Source: Halovenus rubra
GTDB taxonomy: Archaea; Halobacteriota; Halobacteria; Halobacteriales; Haloarculaceae
DNA length: 36,481 bases
Direction: 5' to 3'
Assembly (NCBI RefSeq): GCF_026586665.1
Contig: NZ_JAODIY010000042.1
Span: 1 to 36,481, forward strand
In this document: positions 15,196 through 22,314 of the stretch, in pieces
Layout of the letters: each line of letters starts with the position of its first letter
Numbering within the stretch: position 1 is the first letter of the stretch
Program-made: the position numbers and the translations under genes
The notes under the pieces: generated by a model
What the model was told of the DNA's origin: nothing
Seen by the model: only the letters and a program-made list of their open reading frames with translations
The model's database searches: none

Positions 15196-16122
15196 TTAGA
15201 CAGCCAGTTCGTCCAGTGTGTCGCGGTGGGTCCGCACGGTGACCACCGAGACGTTCGCAACGTCAGCGACGTCCGACTGGGTGAGCCATTGCCCGTCTTC
15301 GCGTCCGGCTTTGTACAGACAGGCTGCAGCGAACCCGGACGGCCGAACCCCGGTGGTTGCCCCAGTCGATTCGGATGCTTCCGCCAACTGCCGAGCCCGC
15401 TGCCGGATTTGATCGGAGACGTCGAGCTCCGAGGCCAACCGCGGAACGAACGCACTGGGCGTCACGGGTTGGGCTGGCAGGCCAAGTTCCGTATTCAGCG
15501 TCGTGTATGCGTTCGTCACCCGCGATTGCTCGACGCGCGCCGACTCGGTGATGTCGTCGAGCGTTCGTGGTCGCCCGTTACACCGACACGCTCCGTAGAC
15601 ACTCGCGGCGGCCATCGCCTCAATCGACCGGCCCTGCAGGAGTTCCTCGTTCTGAGCGCTGCGGAAGAGCTGGCAGGCCTGGTCACGGATCGTCTCGGAT
15701 AGTTCGAGCGCACTACTGATCCGGCGGACTTCACTAAGCCCGTGTGCGAGGTTGCGTTCAGCTTTCGACTGAAACCGCCCACGGGTCTGTTCACGCCGCA
15801 TCCGAGCGAGCCGCCGTCGCTTCTGTCCTGAGAGTTCGTTCCCGTTCGCATCGGTCCCGCGGCCGATCTCCGTCGACAACCCTCGATCGTGTCGTGCCGC
15901 GGTCAACGGAGCGCCCGTGCGCTCCCGTTCGTCTTCGTCGAACCCTCGCCACTCTGGCCCGTGGTCGATCCGCTGCTCGTCGATGACGAGCCCACACTCC
16001 TCGCAGATGGTTTCGACTGCGTTGGTAGTGACCCGCCCGTCGCACTCGGGACACAGGTTAGCGCTCGACTCCGTCTGGACGTCCTCATCGAAGTCAGTTT
16101 CGTAGATGTCTCTGATTGCCAT
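15196..16122 (-). CDS. tfb: Transcription initiation factor TFB
   Basis: A 308-residue archaeal TFIIB homologue that bridges TBP-bound box A and RNA polymerase. The N-terminal zinc ribbon has C24 and C27 (LCPECDGR) and C40 and C43 (ICEECGLVID). The B-finger/linker region follows (HGPEWRGFDEDERERTGAP), then two cyclin repeats: the first ending around AAASVYGACRCNGRPRTLDD, and the second with AACLYKAGREDGQWLTQSDV and a C-terminal recognition helix VSVVTVRTHRDTLDEL. The start MAIRDIYETD at 16122 is typical of haloarchaeal TFBs. Haloarchaea carry several TFBs; a copy inside an element could direct polymerase to element promoters (inference). Its promoter has a palindromic operator. Confidence 0.93.
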   Translation of the reverse strand: MAIRDIYETDFDEDVQTESSANLCPECDGRVTTNAVETICEECGLVIDEQRIDHGPEWRGFDEDERERTGAPLTAARHDRGLSTEIGRGTDANGNELSGQKRRRLARMRREQTRGRFQSKAERNLAHGLSEVRRISSALELSETIRDQACQLFRSAQNEELLQGRSIEAMAAASVYGACRCNGRPRTLDDITESARVEQSRVTNAYTTLNTELGLPAQPVTPSAFVPRLASELDVSDQIRQRARQLAEASESTGATTGVRPSGFAAACLYKAGREDGQWLTQSDVADVANVSVVTVRTHRDTLDELAV

Positions 16123-16161
16123 GGTTCTCACCGTGTTCAGGGAACTTGCCAGTACGGCGAG

Positions 16162-16189
16162 CCCCTCACCCATTGAGGGGTAAATAAAC
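16162..16189 (-). promoter_or_regulatory. TFB promoter: box A followed by palindromic operator
   Basis: On the - strand GTTTATTTA (16181-16189) is a strong box A. Immediately downstream lies a perfect inverted repeat, CCCCTCA and TGAGGGG (16162-16168 and 16174-16180) with a 5-nt spacer. The repeat fills the interval between box A and the expected start site near 16157, which is the classic position for a repressor that blocks initiation. The TFB leader would be about 35 nt. Confidence 0.65.
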
Positions 16190-16250
16190 GCCAATTGCTC
16201 CCAAAGCTCCATCATCCACTCTACTGAAACACGAGAAAGAGTAACTCAGT

Positions 16251-17630
16251 ATGCCCAACGACACTGACCCACTCTCTCAGGCAATCCACGACCAGCTTCT
16301 GGAACTTCTCCAAGAAGGAGAACTCGATGAGGAACCCACCGAAGACGAGATCGCGGAAGCTACCAGCGAGGTCATTGAGGCTGTTGGGGATAGTATGTAC
16401 CAGCAGGTCCGCGAGGATGACGAGGGATTGCGACGGCTCTATGAAACCAAGGCAGAATTTCAGCGCGGGATCGAAGATCGCTGGGGGGAACCTTTGGAAC
16501 TGCTTGAACGGTTCATTATCTGGTCGCAGGAAACGGGTGATGCAATCAACTCGGAATATCGGCTCCAGGCAGCTCAGGAACAGGACTTCGTCTTTGACGC
16601 TCTGACGCGACTTCACGCACGGGCAGTACAGGTCGCGATGGAGATCCACCACCTGCTCAAAGGCGGATTTGCTGATGGAGCCTTTGCCCGATGGAGATCC
16701 CTTCACGAACTCTCAATTACCACTTCCTTCATCAAGCAAGCAGGCTCCGACACAGCCGAGCGTTTTCTGCACTACCGGTATCTCTGGGAATACTACTTCG
16801 CTCAGACGTATCAAGAACACGTAGACGACCTTGATGAGGAACAGATCGCGGATGAGACGATGGCCTCACTCGAAGAGGGGAAAGTGGAGCTGGTAGAGCG
16901 GTTTGGATCCGATTTCGACGATAACGGGTACGGAACCGGGTGGGCGGCAGACGCATACGAGGGTGGTGGCGGGCCGTCGATTAGGGGCCTCCAGGAAGCT
17001 GGCGATCTGGACCACTACCAGCCATATTACCGGTTAGCCAGCGAATCGGTCCATGGAGGGTCGAAGGGGACGCTTGACCGACTCGGTATCATCGATATAC
17101 CCGACGTTGAACAGCCCGACCTTCTACTGGCTGGCCCGTCGAACGCAGGGTTGGACCGTCCAGGCCAGTTAACGGTGGTCTCCTTGGCACAAATCACGTT
17201 TGCGTTCATCGAGTGGCAGTCGTCTGCGACCCATGTGGCGGAAATGAAGGGAATGGAACAACTCGTGAGCGACATCCAAGATGCGTTCGCAGCGGCTGCC
17301 GAAGAACTAGAGGAGGACGAACGAGACCGACTGGAGGAGTGGGCCGATCAAGATATCGTCGATATTGCTCTAAACTACGTCGGCGCGCCAGTGCTGTTCA
17401 CCGATGAGTTCGTACGTGAGCAGACCGAGTTCGAGTCACAATCGGCGTTTGAGAACGCACTTCCGATCTACCTTGACGAGATGATGGATGTAGACGATCT
17501 TCCAGAGGCCGTGGACACAACGATTCGAACCAATTCCGATTACAGCTCCCTCGAAGAGCTGGTTGATGCTGCTTTCGAAGAATGGGTTTACCGAGAGGTC
17601 GACCTCTCTGAGTTCGATGTCGATTCGTGA
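16251..17630 (+). CDS. DUF5677-like protein, lone + strand cargo gene
   Basis: A 459-residue soluble protein. The centre matches my recollection of the DUF5677 pattern: AVQVAMEIHHLLKGGFADGA, then FARWRSLHELSITTSFIKQ, the paired HYRYLWEYYFAQTYQEH, and later YYRLASESVHGGSKG. The N-terminal 90 residues are acidic and helical, and the C-terminal 100 include EEDERDRLEEWADQDIVDIA. No catalytic motif is known to me. It is the only + strand gene between 12335 and the right end, inserted between the TFB promoter and the RPA-like gene, and its base composition looks lower in GC. That suggests cargo; genes of this type occur near defence genes, but a defence role here is conjecture. Confidence 0.7.
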   Translation: MPNDTDPLSQAIHDQLLELLQEGELDEEPTEDEIAEATSEVIEAVGDSMYQQVREDDEGLRRLYETKAEFQRGIEDRWGEPLELLERFIIWSQETGDAINSEYRLQAAQEQDFVFDALTRLHARAVQVAMEIHHLLKGGFADGAFARWRSLHELSITTSFIKQAGSDTAERFLHYRYLWEYYFAQTYQEHVDDLDEEQIADETMASLEEGKVELVERFGSDFDDNGYGTGWAADAYEGGGGPSIRGLQEAGDLDHYQPYYRLASESVHGGSKGTLDRLGIIDIPDVEQPDLLLAGPSNAGLDRPGQLTVVSLAQITFAFIEWQSSATHVAEMKGMEQLVSDIQDAFAAAAEELEEDERDRLEEWADQDIVDIALNYVGAPVLFTDEFVREQTEFESQSAFENALPIYLDEMMDVDDLPEAVDTTIRTNSDYSSLEELVDAAFEEWVYREVDLSEFDVDS

Positions 17631-17641
17631 TTGAGGTCGTG

Positions 17642-17655
17642 GCTGCGCGCGCAGC
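17642..17655. repeat. 14-bp perfect palindrome after the cargo gene
   Basis: GCTGCGCGCGCAGC begins 12 nt after the end of the DUF5677-like gene. It could be a terminator stem for that gene, which converges on the RPA-like gene. Confidence 0.4.
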
Positions 17656-17721
17656 GACCGCAGGGAGCGAGCACGGAGCGGAGGGTGGGGCGGTGGGGCT
17701 TGGGTCTGGTCTGGCACACAG

Positions 17722-17731
17722 CAAAAAAGAA
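17722..17731 (-). terminator. T-run terminator of the RPA-like gene
   Basis: On the - strand TTCTTTTTTGC lies about 20 nt after the stop codon at 17747. This is the usual U-rich archaeal termination signal. Confidence 0.5.
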
Positions 17732-17746
17732 GGCTGCGTCAGCTGG

Positions 17747-18613
17747 CTACTCTTCCCACCAGCGGCCGCGCTCCGGGAAGTGGATATCCGACCACCCGGT
17801 CAGCGCGATTGAGCACCGGCCTTCGTACCAGTTCTTGGCTGCTGCCCGGAACCGAACTGTCTGACCTTCTCGCACCACCGTCTGCCCGGATTTCTCCCAG
17901 CAGGTGAACTTGATTTTCCCGCTCTCATCTGCTATCAGCCCGACTTGCTGGATGCTTGAGGAGGAAGGCTCCCAGAGGGTCTCGATTGTTCCTTCAACCG
18001 TCACCTCCCCGACCGGGACGTCCGGCACATCCGCGATGGGAACGATTGCACCGGGGACCGCCTTTAGCTCCTCGAGCGTCTCCAGTACTGCCTTCGTCAT
18101 GTCTTGGCCGCGCTGCACCTTTTCGGCCAACTGCTTCGCGACGACTGACCTCGACCAGCCGCCATCGACTTCCTCCTTAATCCGCATCGCTTGCTTGTTC
18201 ACCGCCCCGAGGTCTTCCTGCGTTAGCTTCTCTCGGGGATCCGTGCGCTCCACCGGTTCGGGCTCGTCACGGCCACACTGCTCGACGACGACCTCCCGCG
18301 TCCGCTTCGCGCGTCCCTCCTGCTGACTGAGTTCCGCCTGGGCACTGATGTGCTCCAGCTCGGCCTCCCGTGCCTCGATGCGCTCTTCCTGTTCGAGGGT
18401 CTTCCCGAACAGGTGATCCGGACCTTCCTCGACCCGCGCGTCCGGATGGTTGGAATCGACCTTTGCCTGAACTTCCATGTCGACCGTCGCCCGGAACTCC
18501 GGGGTCTCGTCGACGACCTCAAATCCGTCCTCGTCGACCTCGGCTTCATCGTGTTTCTCGAAAGCCTGTTCATCGACCGAAACCTCATTACCGAAGACGT
18601 TCTTACTCGACAT
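17747..18613 (-). CDS. OB-fold single-strand DNA-binding protein, RPA-like
   Basis: A 288-residue protein starting MSSKNVFGNEVSVDEQAFEK. The N-terminal half is acidic and helical with a coiled-coil-like stretch (LFGKTLEQEERIEAREAELE, then HISAQAELSQQEGRAKRTRE). The C-terminal 100 residues form an OB fold: EVTVEGTIETLWEPSSSS, QVGLIADESGKIKFTCWEKS, VREGQTVRFRAAAKNWYEGR and CSIALTGWSDIHF. The GLIADESGKIKFTCW strand pair is typical of archaeal RPA proteins. It probably coats single-stranded DNA during replication or transfer of the element. The ATG at 18613 follows the gene-free structured region, so that region may be its leader. Confidence 0.75.
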   Translation of the reverse strand: MSSKNVFGNEVSVDEQAFEKHDEAEVDEDGFEVVDETPEFRATVDMEVQAKVDSNHPDARVEEGPDHLFGKTLEQEERIEAREAELEHISAQAELSQQEGRAKRTREVVVEQCGRDEPEPVERTDPREKLTQEDLGAVNKQAMRIKEEVDGGWSRSVVAKQLAEKVQRGQDMTKAVLETLEELKAVPGAIVPIADVPDVPVGEVTVEGTIETLWEPSSSSIQQVGLIADESGKIKFTCWEKSGQTVVREGQTVRFRAAAKNWYEGRCSIALTGWSDIHFPERGRWWEE

Positions 18614-19277
18614 TGGAGTTAGTACAGCTCCGAAGGCGCTCACGCGCCCGACACCGCGATGCTCCAACATCGCGGATTTCCTCGACGACAACGACCGACA
18701 GAACCATCTGCGCGCTCTCGCTCGCGCCTTCGCGAGCGCCCTGTGGGCGCGAGCGAGAGCGCGCCCGAGGCGGACGATCATCCAGCACCGCGCGCCGACC
18801 CGCCCGGAGCGAGCGGCCAGCGGGATATGCCCGCTCGTGTCCGGCCCGATGGGCGGGTTCGTGTCCAGGGCGACTGTCGTCGAGAACGCGCGCCGCGGTG
18901 TGGCGCGCGACAGCGCAGGCGGCATAAAGCGCTGGAACGCGAAAGCCCGCAAGGGGCGCAACCGACGGGGATACCCGCTGGCGCCGAGGGCACATCCATT
19001 TTAGCCCGGAACGGGCGCGGGCCGTGCGGAGAGCGCCCGCACGCCCGGAATGGTCGGTCGCGAGCGACGCGGAGGGCGGAACGCGGCGAGCGGGGCGGGC
19101 CGTAGAGAACCACTGGTCAACCGGGACCGACGGTTAGTGACACAGCCGACATCCTGGCGGACTCAGAAAGGGCGAGGCCGTTTCGGTCGTCCCCCGACCC
19201 CGCTAGCACCACAGGAACGAGGAGCGCAGCGTGGGGCGCGGGATGCCGAGGGGCCGAGGGCTTTCACGGGACGCGTC
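18614..19277. other. Gene-free, GC-rich, hairpin-dense segment (possible structured RNA)
   Basis: About 660 bp without a believable gene, in very GC-rich DNA. Stems seen directly are CCGCGATG/CATCGCGG (18654-18675, 6-nt loop), a 19-bp perfect stem (18710-18764), AGCGGG/CCCGCT (18819-18835), CGCGCGCC/GGCGCGCG (18887-18909) extended across a bulge by CTGT/ACAG, GCCCG-GAA-CGGGC (19004-19016), and CGTGCGG/CCGCACG (19023-19043). Such a succession suggests a long structured RNA or an origin-type region. Open frames in it on both strands look like composition artefacts. The transcribed strand is not known. Confidence 0.5.
18710..18764. repeat. Perfect 19-bp inverted repeat
   Basis: The arm at 18710-18728 (containing CGCTCTCGCTCGCGCC) is exactly inverted at 18746-18764, with a 17-nt spacer. 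A competing hairpin, CTCGCG/CGCGAG (18721-18736), lies within the left arm and spacer, so two alternative folds are possible. Confidence 0.8.
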
Positions 19278-19607
19278 TCAGTCCTCTCCCTGCGCGTTCA
19301 ACTCCCGAAGGGTCCAGACAGCCGTCGTGCCGATCCGAACACCATCGAAATTGCGTATATCGAGGTTGACCGTGGCTGTCCGAAACGGATAGTGCTCAAC
19401 GAGCACACGATGGATGACAGTTCTGACCGCCTCTGCACCATATCGATCAACGACAGCAGCCATCGCCTCGTCGAAGTGTGCGTTGTGGTGGTTCTCACGC
19501 GGGTCCCGTGCTCGCTCAAGGACAAGTGTGATCACGTCGTCGACCGACGCGTGGGCTGGATTCCCCGTCTGTTCTCGAATCTCGTAGAGCGCGTCGGTCT
19601 CGGTCAT
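19278..19607 (-). CDS. Hypothetical small protein
   Basis: A 109-residue protein beginning MTETDALYEIREQTGNPAHA, mostly helical, with HHNAHFDEAMAAVVDRYGAE and AVRTVIHRVLVEHYPFRTAT, ending in a strand-like segment NLDIRNFDGVRIGTTAVWTL. No recognised family. It lies 9 nt after the zinc-ribbon gene at 19617-19973 and is probably co-transcribed with it. Several histidines are clustered in the middle (RENHHNAHFDE), but no metal-site pattern is clear. Confidence 0.6.
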   Translation of the reverse strand: MTETDALYEIREQTGNPAHASVDDVITLVLERARDPRENHHNAHFDEAMAAVVDRYGAEAVRTVIHRVLVEHYPFRTATVNLDIRNFDGVRIGTTAVWTLRELNAQGED

Positions 19608-19616
19608 GGGTAGTAC

Positions 19617-19973
19617 CTATCCACTGTCGACGTTGTCAGTTGAGTCGGCCCCATCAGTCGTGAGACGACGCTGACGGCGAACCTCAGCGAGGGCGTCTTT
19701 GAGCGTCGTGAGGTCGTCAATCGCCGTCGCCTCGCTCATAATGTCGTCGAGAATCGCGGCTCGCTCGACAGCGTGGGTGTCTCCTTCGGTTGTCTCGATC
19801 GAGTCGATGGACACCGACCGCTCCTCACTCCATCCACACGCCCAGCAATTTCGGGCGACGACGATCTGCTCGTCTTCGTCAGCAGCAAGCAGTGCATCCG
19901 CCACTGATGCTGAGAGTGGATGGTCTGGCCCCACTTCCATCGTGACAGGGCCGCCACACGCAGGGCACTCCAT
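19617..19973 (-). CDS. Zinc-ribbon protein, haloarchaeal accessory family
   Basis: A 118-residue protein with a split zinc ribbon: MECPACGGPVTMEVG at the start and ARNCWACGWSEERSV at about residues 43-57. The C-terminal half is helical and acidic (AILDDIMSEATAIDDLTTLK). The ATG at 19973 is chosen, rather than one 30 nt upstream, because an AATATAT-type box A lies about 30 bp before it, giving a leaderless transcript, and because other zinc ribbons of this kind begin close to the first CxxC. Function unknown. It is the first gene of a probable two-gene unit with 19278-19607. Confidence 0.65.
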   Translation of the reverse strand: MECPACGGPVTMEVGPDHPLSASVADALLAADEDEQIVVARNCWACGWSEERSVSIDSIETTEGDTHAVERAAILDDIMSEATAIDDLTTLKDALAEVRRQRRLTTDGADSTDNVDSG

Positions 19974-20072
19974 ATCGATACCGAATACCGCCGTCGCTTT
20001 CAATATATGGCGTCCGAGTCAAACAATCACATGGTCGTTGAGGAGGCGCTGCCGTAGCGAGATTGGGCGCCG

Positions 20073-20540
20073 TCAGGAAACGTGTTCGATGGTGATTTCA
20101 GGGAGTGAGTGCGCTGCTGGCTCCAGCTCGGCGAAGGATTCGTCGTTTGTGAGAATCGTCGGGTCGCGGTCACGGTGCTCAAACGCTAGCACGAGGATTG
20201 GAACGTCCTTCGGCTGGATCTCACAGACGCGAGCGAGCGTCTGCACGGTCGGAGCTGATCGCTGCTCTCGCAGGAGTGCGTCGCTCACATCACGACTCGA
20301 CGGCGCCTCGATGAGCCCTGTCATTCGCGTCAGTCGCGTCAGAAACCTCGTTTTGACGGTATCACGGTCCGCCGCAGAGAGACTCTGTGTCCGGTCGAAT
20401 GCGGCCAGCGCTTCTTGGACCATGTACGCGTTGATAGCAGACGTTGTCTCACCGCGGTCGATTTCAGCAAGCAATTCAGCGGCCTGCTCGTTGGTTCGCA
20501 GTGTCCCGAAGACCCACAGATTCGTATCGAGGATCTTCAC
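20073..20540 (-). CDS. vapC: PIN-domain ribonuclease toxin, VapC-like
   Basis: A 155-residue PIN-domain protein. The acidic active-site residues are D5 (KILDTNLW), E43 (YMVQEALAAF), D112 (QPKDVPILVLAFEH) and D133 (ILTNDESF), the usual four-acid layout for a Mg2+-dependent endoribonuclease. It begins with GTG at 20540, overlapping the antitoxin stop codon by 4 nt (GTGA), which indicates coupled translation. The partner gene encodes a ribbon-helix-helix protein. VapC toxins cut tRNA or rRNA when the antitoxin is lost; here the pair may stabilise the element (inference). Confidence 0.85.
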   Translation of the reverse strand: MKILDTNLWVFGTLRTNEQAAELLAEIDRGETTSAINAYMVQEALAAFDRTQSLSAADRDTVKTRFLTRLTRMTGLIEAPSSRDVSDALLREQRSAPTVQTLARVCEIQPKDVPILVLAFEHRDRDPTILTNDESFAELEPAAHSLPEITIEHVS

Positions 20541-20869
20541 GCGTCAGACCCGTACACCTGCTCGGACGTCTCCTTTCGTGCCTCTTCGACGGCCTGTTCG
20601 AGGTCGTCCGCATCGACTTTCTCCCCGAGTGCCGCGAGCTCTGCGTCGATATCGCTATCGGACTGGCGGCTCTGTTCTGCCTGCGCCAGCAGTTGCTCGA
20701 GCCGAAGCGCGGCGATCGCCGTGTCGTCATTGAGTTCTCGGAGATGGGACCGACATGCTTCCTTGATGAACTCGCTCTTATTCGTGTAGATCCCCGTTTC
20801 ATCGAGGAATCGCTCGATTTCGGTGTCGAGTTCGACCGGGAACTTGACGCTGACACTCGCGTATTTCAT
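20537..20869 (-). CDS. vapB: Ribbon-helix-helix antitoxin, VapB-like
   Basis: A 110-residue protein with an N-terminal ribbon-helix-helix domain: SVSVKFPVELDTEIERFLDE is the strand and first helix, and NKSEFIKEACRSHLREL is the second. The C-terminal half is acidic and helical (QSDSDIDAELAALGEKVDAD), suitable for wrapping the toxin. It overlaps the PIN-domain gene by 4 nt. The promoter just upstream has a palindrome over the start codon, consistent with autorepression by the RHH dimer, as is usual for these pairs. Confidence 0.82.
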   Translation of the reverse strand: MKYASVSVKFPVELDTEIERFLDETGIYTNKSEFIKEACRSHLRELNDDTAIAALRLEQLLAQAEQSRQSDSDIDAELAALGEKVDADDLEQAVEEARKETSEQVYGSDA

Positions 20870-20900
20870 GGTAGTACCATCGTGCTACAAATATTTAAAT
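20868..20900 (-). promoter_or_regulatory. VapBC promoter and operator
   Basis: Box A is the AT run AAATATTTAAAT at 20889-20900, about 25 bp before the ATG at 20869, so the mRNA is leaderless. ATGGTAGTACCAT (20868-20880) is a palindrome around one central base. GTAGTAC (20871-20877) and GTGCTAC (20882-20888) form a second inverted pair. Together they cover the start site, as expected for an RHH operator. Confidence 0.6.
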
Positions 20901-20953
20901 GAGGGGCTCAGCCCTTGTTCCGGAGGGCGACGTACGGACATCGCCTCTCCTCT

Positions 20954-21289
20954 TTACTCGGTGACCTCTTGGACAAGATGCTCCTCGAGGTCGCGCGTCC
21001 AGTACGTCGCGGGCCCGCCAGGACTACATCGCACACACAGCTGCAGCGGCCCCTCGAGATGGCCGAGTTCCACACGGAAGCGCGTGAGCGCCGTGAGGGC
21101 GTCGACGACGAGCCCACAGCCATCGCAGGCGTAGCGATCGCGCTCGTCGGGATCCGGCTCCATCTGGATCGCGCAGTCGACGCAGATAGGGTGGGTGACC
21201 CGCTCATCTTCCCCCCAGGTGTGGGCCTCGCCAGTCTCGGTGCTGGGCGGAGCGTCGCAGAACGCACACCCTGTAAGCGTCTGCTGCAT
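20954..21289 (-). CDS. Cysteine-rich zinc-binding haloarchaeal protein
   Basis: A 111-residue protein with at least three cysteine pairs: GCAFCDAPP (residues 8-11), PICVDCAIQ (about 36-39) and ACDGCGLVV (about 54-57), plus LCVRC near residue 86. They probably fold into two zinc ribbons. It resembles a family common on haloarchaeal plasmids (possibly DUF7558, from memory) without known function. Its start codon overlaps the stop of the gene upstream by one base (TAATG), so translation of the two is coupled. Confidence 0.65.
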   Translation of the reverse strand: MQQTLTGCAFCDAPPSTETGEAHTWGEDERVTHPICVDCAIQMEPDPDERDRYACDGCGLVVDALTALTRFRVELGHLEGPLQLCVRCSPGGPATYWTRDLEEHLVQEVTE

Positions 21290-21579
21290 TACTCCGCTTC
21301 CGCGTCGGCGTCGCGGCCGGCCGTCCAGCCACGGTGGAAGACGGCCAATTGCGTCGTCGAGTCGAAGGTAGTAACACTCGGCTCGTGAACGAGAACGCGA
21401 TCCTCGGGAACGGGTGTGACGACGTCCGCGTCGATGAGGTCGTCGACTAGGCTGCGGGCCGTTGCGTCGTCGATGTCCGCGGTCGCAACGCTCGCGGCGT
21501 CACGGTCCTGTGCGAGGAGTTCGGTTTCGAGCTGTTCGTGGTCGGCACTCGTGTCGTCGTGAGGATCGGGACCAGCCAT
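21289..21579 (-). CDS. Hypothetical acidic protein
   Basis: A 96-residue, highly acidic protein (MAGPDPHDDTSADHEQLETE). The first half is helical. The second half contains ATARSLVDDLIDADVVTPVP followed by LVHEPSVTTFDSTTQLAVFH, suggestive of a small winged-helix-like fold but not diagnostic. It is the first gene of a two-gene unit with the cysteine-rich gene (1-nt overlap). Upstream, a T-rich/CGGCGCCG element and an inverted repeat match those before the gene at 14063. Confidence 0.55.
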   Translation of the reverse strand: MAGPDPHDDTSADHEQLETELLAQDRDAASVATADIDDATARSLVDDLIDADVVTPVPEDRVLVHEPSVTTFDSTTQLAVFHRGWTAGRDADAEAE

Positions 21580-21799
21580 GGTGAATCACGCCGCGCACGC
21601 TCTCGCGCGCTGCACGCCTCCCGGCGCCGATAAACAGCCCAGTCGGAGGGCGTCAGTCCGACCCTGGGTCACGATACTCGAAAACGGCAACGTCGCGGAG
21701 GGGCAGGGCGGTGGGCGGGGGTTGAGGGCATGAATTCTGGCAACGTCGTTAACCAACACTTCGACAGAACTGGTCCCGAGTGTTGGTTAAGAGTGTGGG
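21580..21799. other. 220-bp intergenic region with shared regulatory elements
   Basis: No gene is seen. On the - strand, TGTTTATCGGCGCCG (21622-21636) is the second copy of the promoter-like element at 14085-14099, about 43 nt before the ATG at 21579. The inverted repeat copy 2 lies further upstream at 21749-21790. The stretch between them is G-rich. Confidence 0.45.
21749..21790. repeat. Long-spaced inverted repeat TTAACCAACACT, copy 2
   Basis: TTAACCAACACT at 21749-21760 is perfectly inverted at 21779-21790 (12-bp arms, 18-nt spacer). On the - strand it begins 10 nt after the stop codon at 21800. Its sibling copies are at 14154-14194 and 36096-36136. Confidence 0.8.
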
Positions 21800-22240
21800 C
21801 TATGGAGTCCGGAGTTCCTGAACCGGCTTCACGGTGAACGTGTCCGGCTCGCTGGCTGCTGCTTCTCGTGTGCGTTCCGCTTGTGAGGCTGCCGACCAGG
21901 TGAACTGGGTGACGAGTTCGTCGCGAACGGTCTCTTGAGGAACGGTGGTCTCGTGCCAGCCCAACCGGACGTCGAAGTGCCGCTTCTGGAACTGCTTGCC
22001 GACGTCGTCGACGGCGACGTACTGCGTGCGGTTCGTCCCCCGCACCTGGTGGGTGACGACAACTGCTCCCACGTGCTCGTGAGTCAACTCGACGAGGACA
22101 CATTCCACGAGCGCGACGAGCGACGCGTGATCGCGGTCGGTCGGGATCGTCACCTCGAGGTCTGCCCACGGAGCCTCCCCGTCGGAGTTGGTTGCTGCTT
22201 GCTGTACCGTCTGCGTTTGGGTCGTACGTTCCGAAGCCAT
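21800..22240 (-). CDS. Hypothetical accessory protein
   Basis: A 146-residue protein beginning MASERTTQTQTVQQAATNSD. The folded core alternates strand and helix: WADLEVTIPTDRDHASLVAL, VECVLVELTHEHVGAVVVTH and NRTQYVAVDDVGKQFQKRHF. The C-terminus is a charged helix (SAASQAERTREAAASE). No motif is recognised. It lies downstream of the primase-like gene, with a G/C hairpin in the 74-bp gap, and could be co-transcribed with it. Its stop codon is followed after 10 nt by the inverted repeat. Confidence 0.58.
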   Translation of the reverse strand: MASERTTQTQTVQQAATNSDGEAPWADLEVTIPTDRDHASLVALVECVLVELTHEHVGAVVVTHQVRGTNRTQYVAVDDVGKQFQKRHFDVRLGWHETTVPQETVRDELVTQFTWSAASQAERTREAAASEPDTFTVKPVQELRTP

Positions 22241-22264
22241 CGTCTATCGGGGGCACGTGATGTA

Positions 22265-22285
22265 CCCCGCCGCCCCCTGGCGGGG
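22265..22285 (-). promoter_or_regulatory. C/G-rich leader hairpin, element C
   Basis: CCCCGCC (22265-22271) pairs with GGCGGGG (22279-22285) around a 7-nt loop, 24 nt before the ATG at 22240. The design and position match the leader elements at 13356 and 13793, although the sequence match is weaker. Confidence 0.4.
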
Positions 22286-22314
22286 GTGACAGACGTGCCG
22301 CTGCGGTCGCAACG

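Noticed and set aside
18659-19113. Several long frames on both strands in the GC-rich gene-free segment
   Set aside because: They are very arginine/proline/alanine-rich and basic on both strands at once, which is what high GC content produces by chance.
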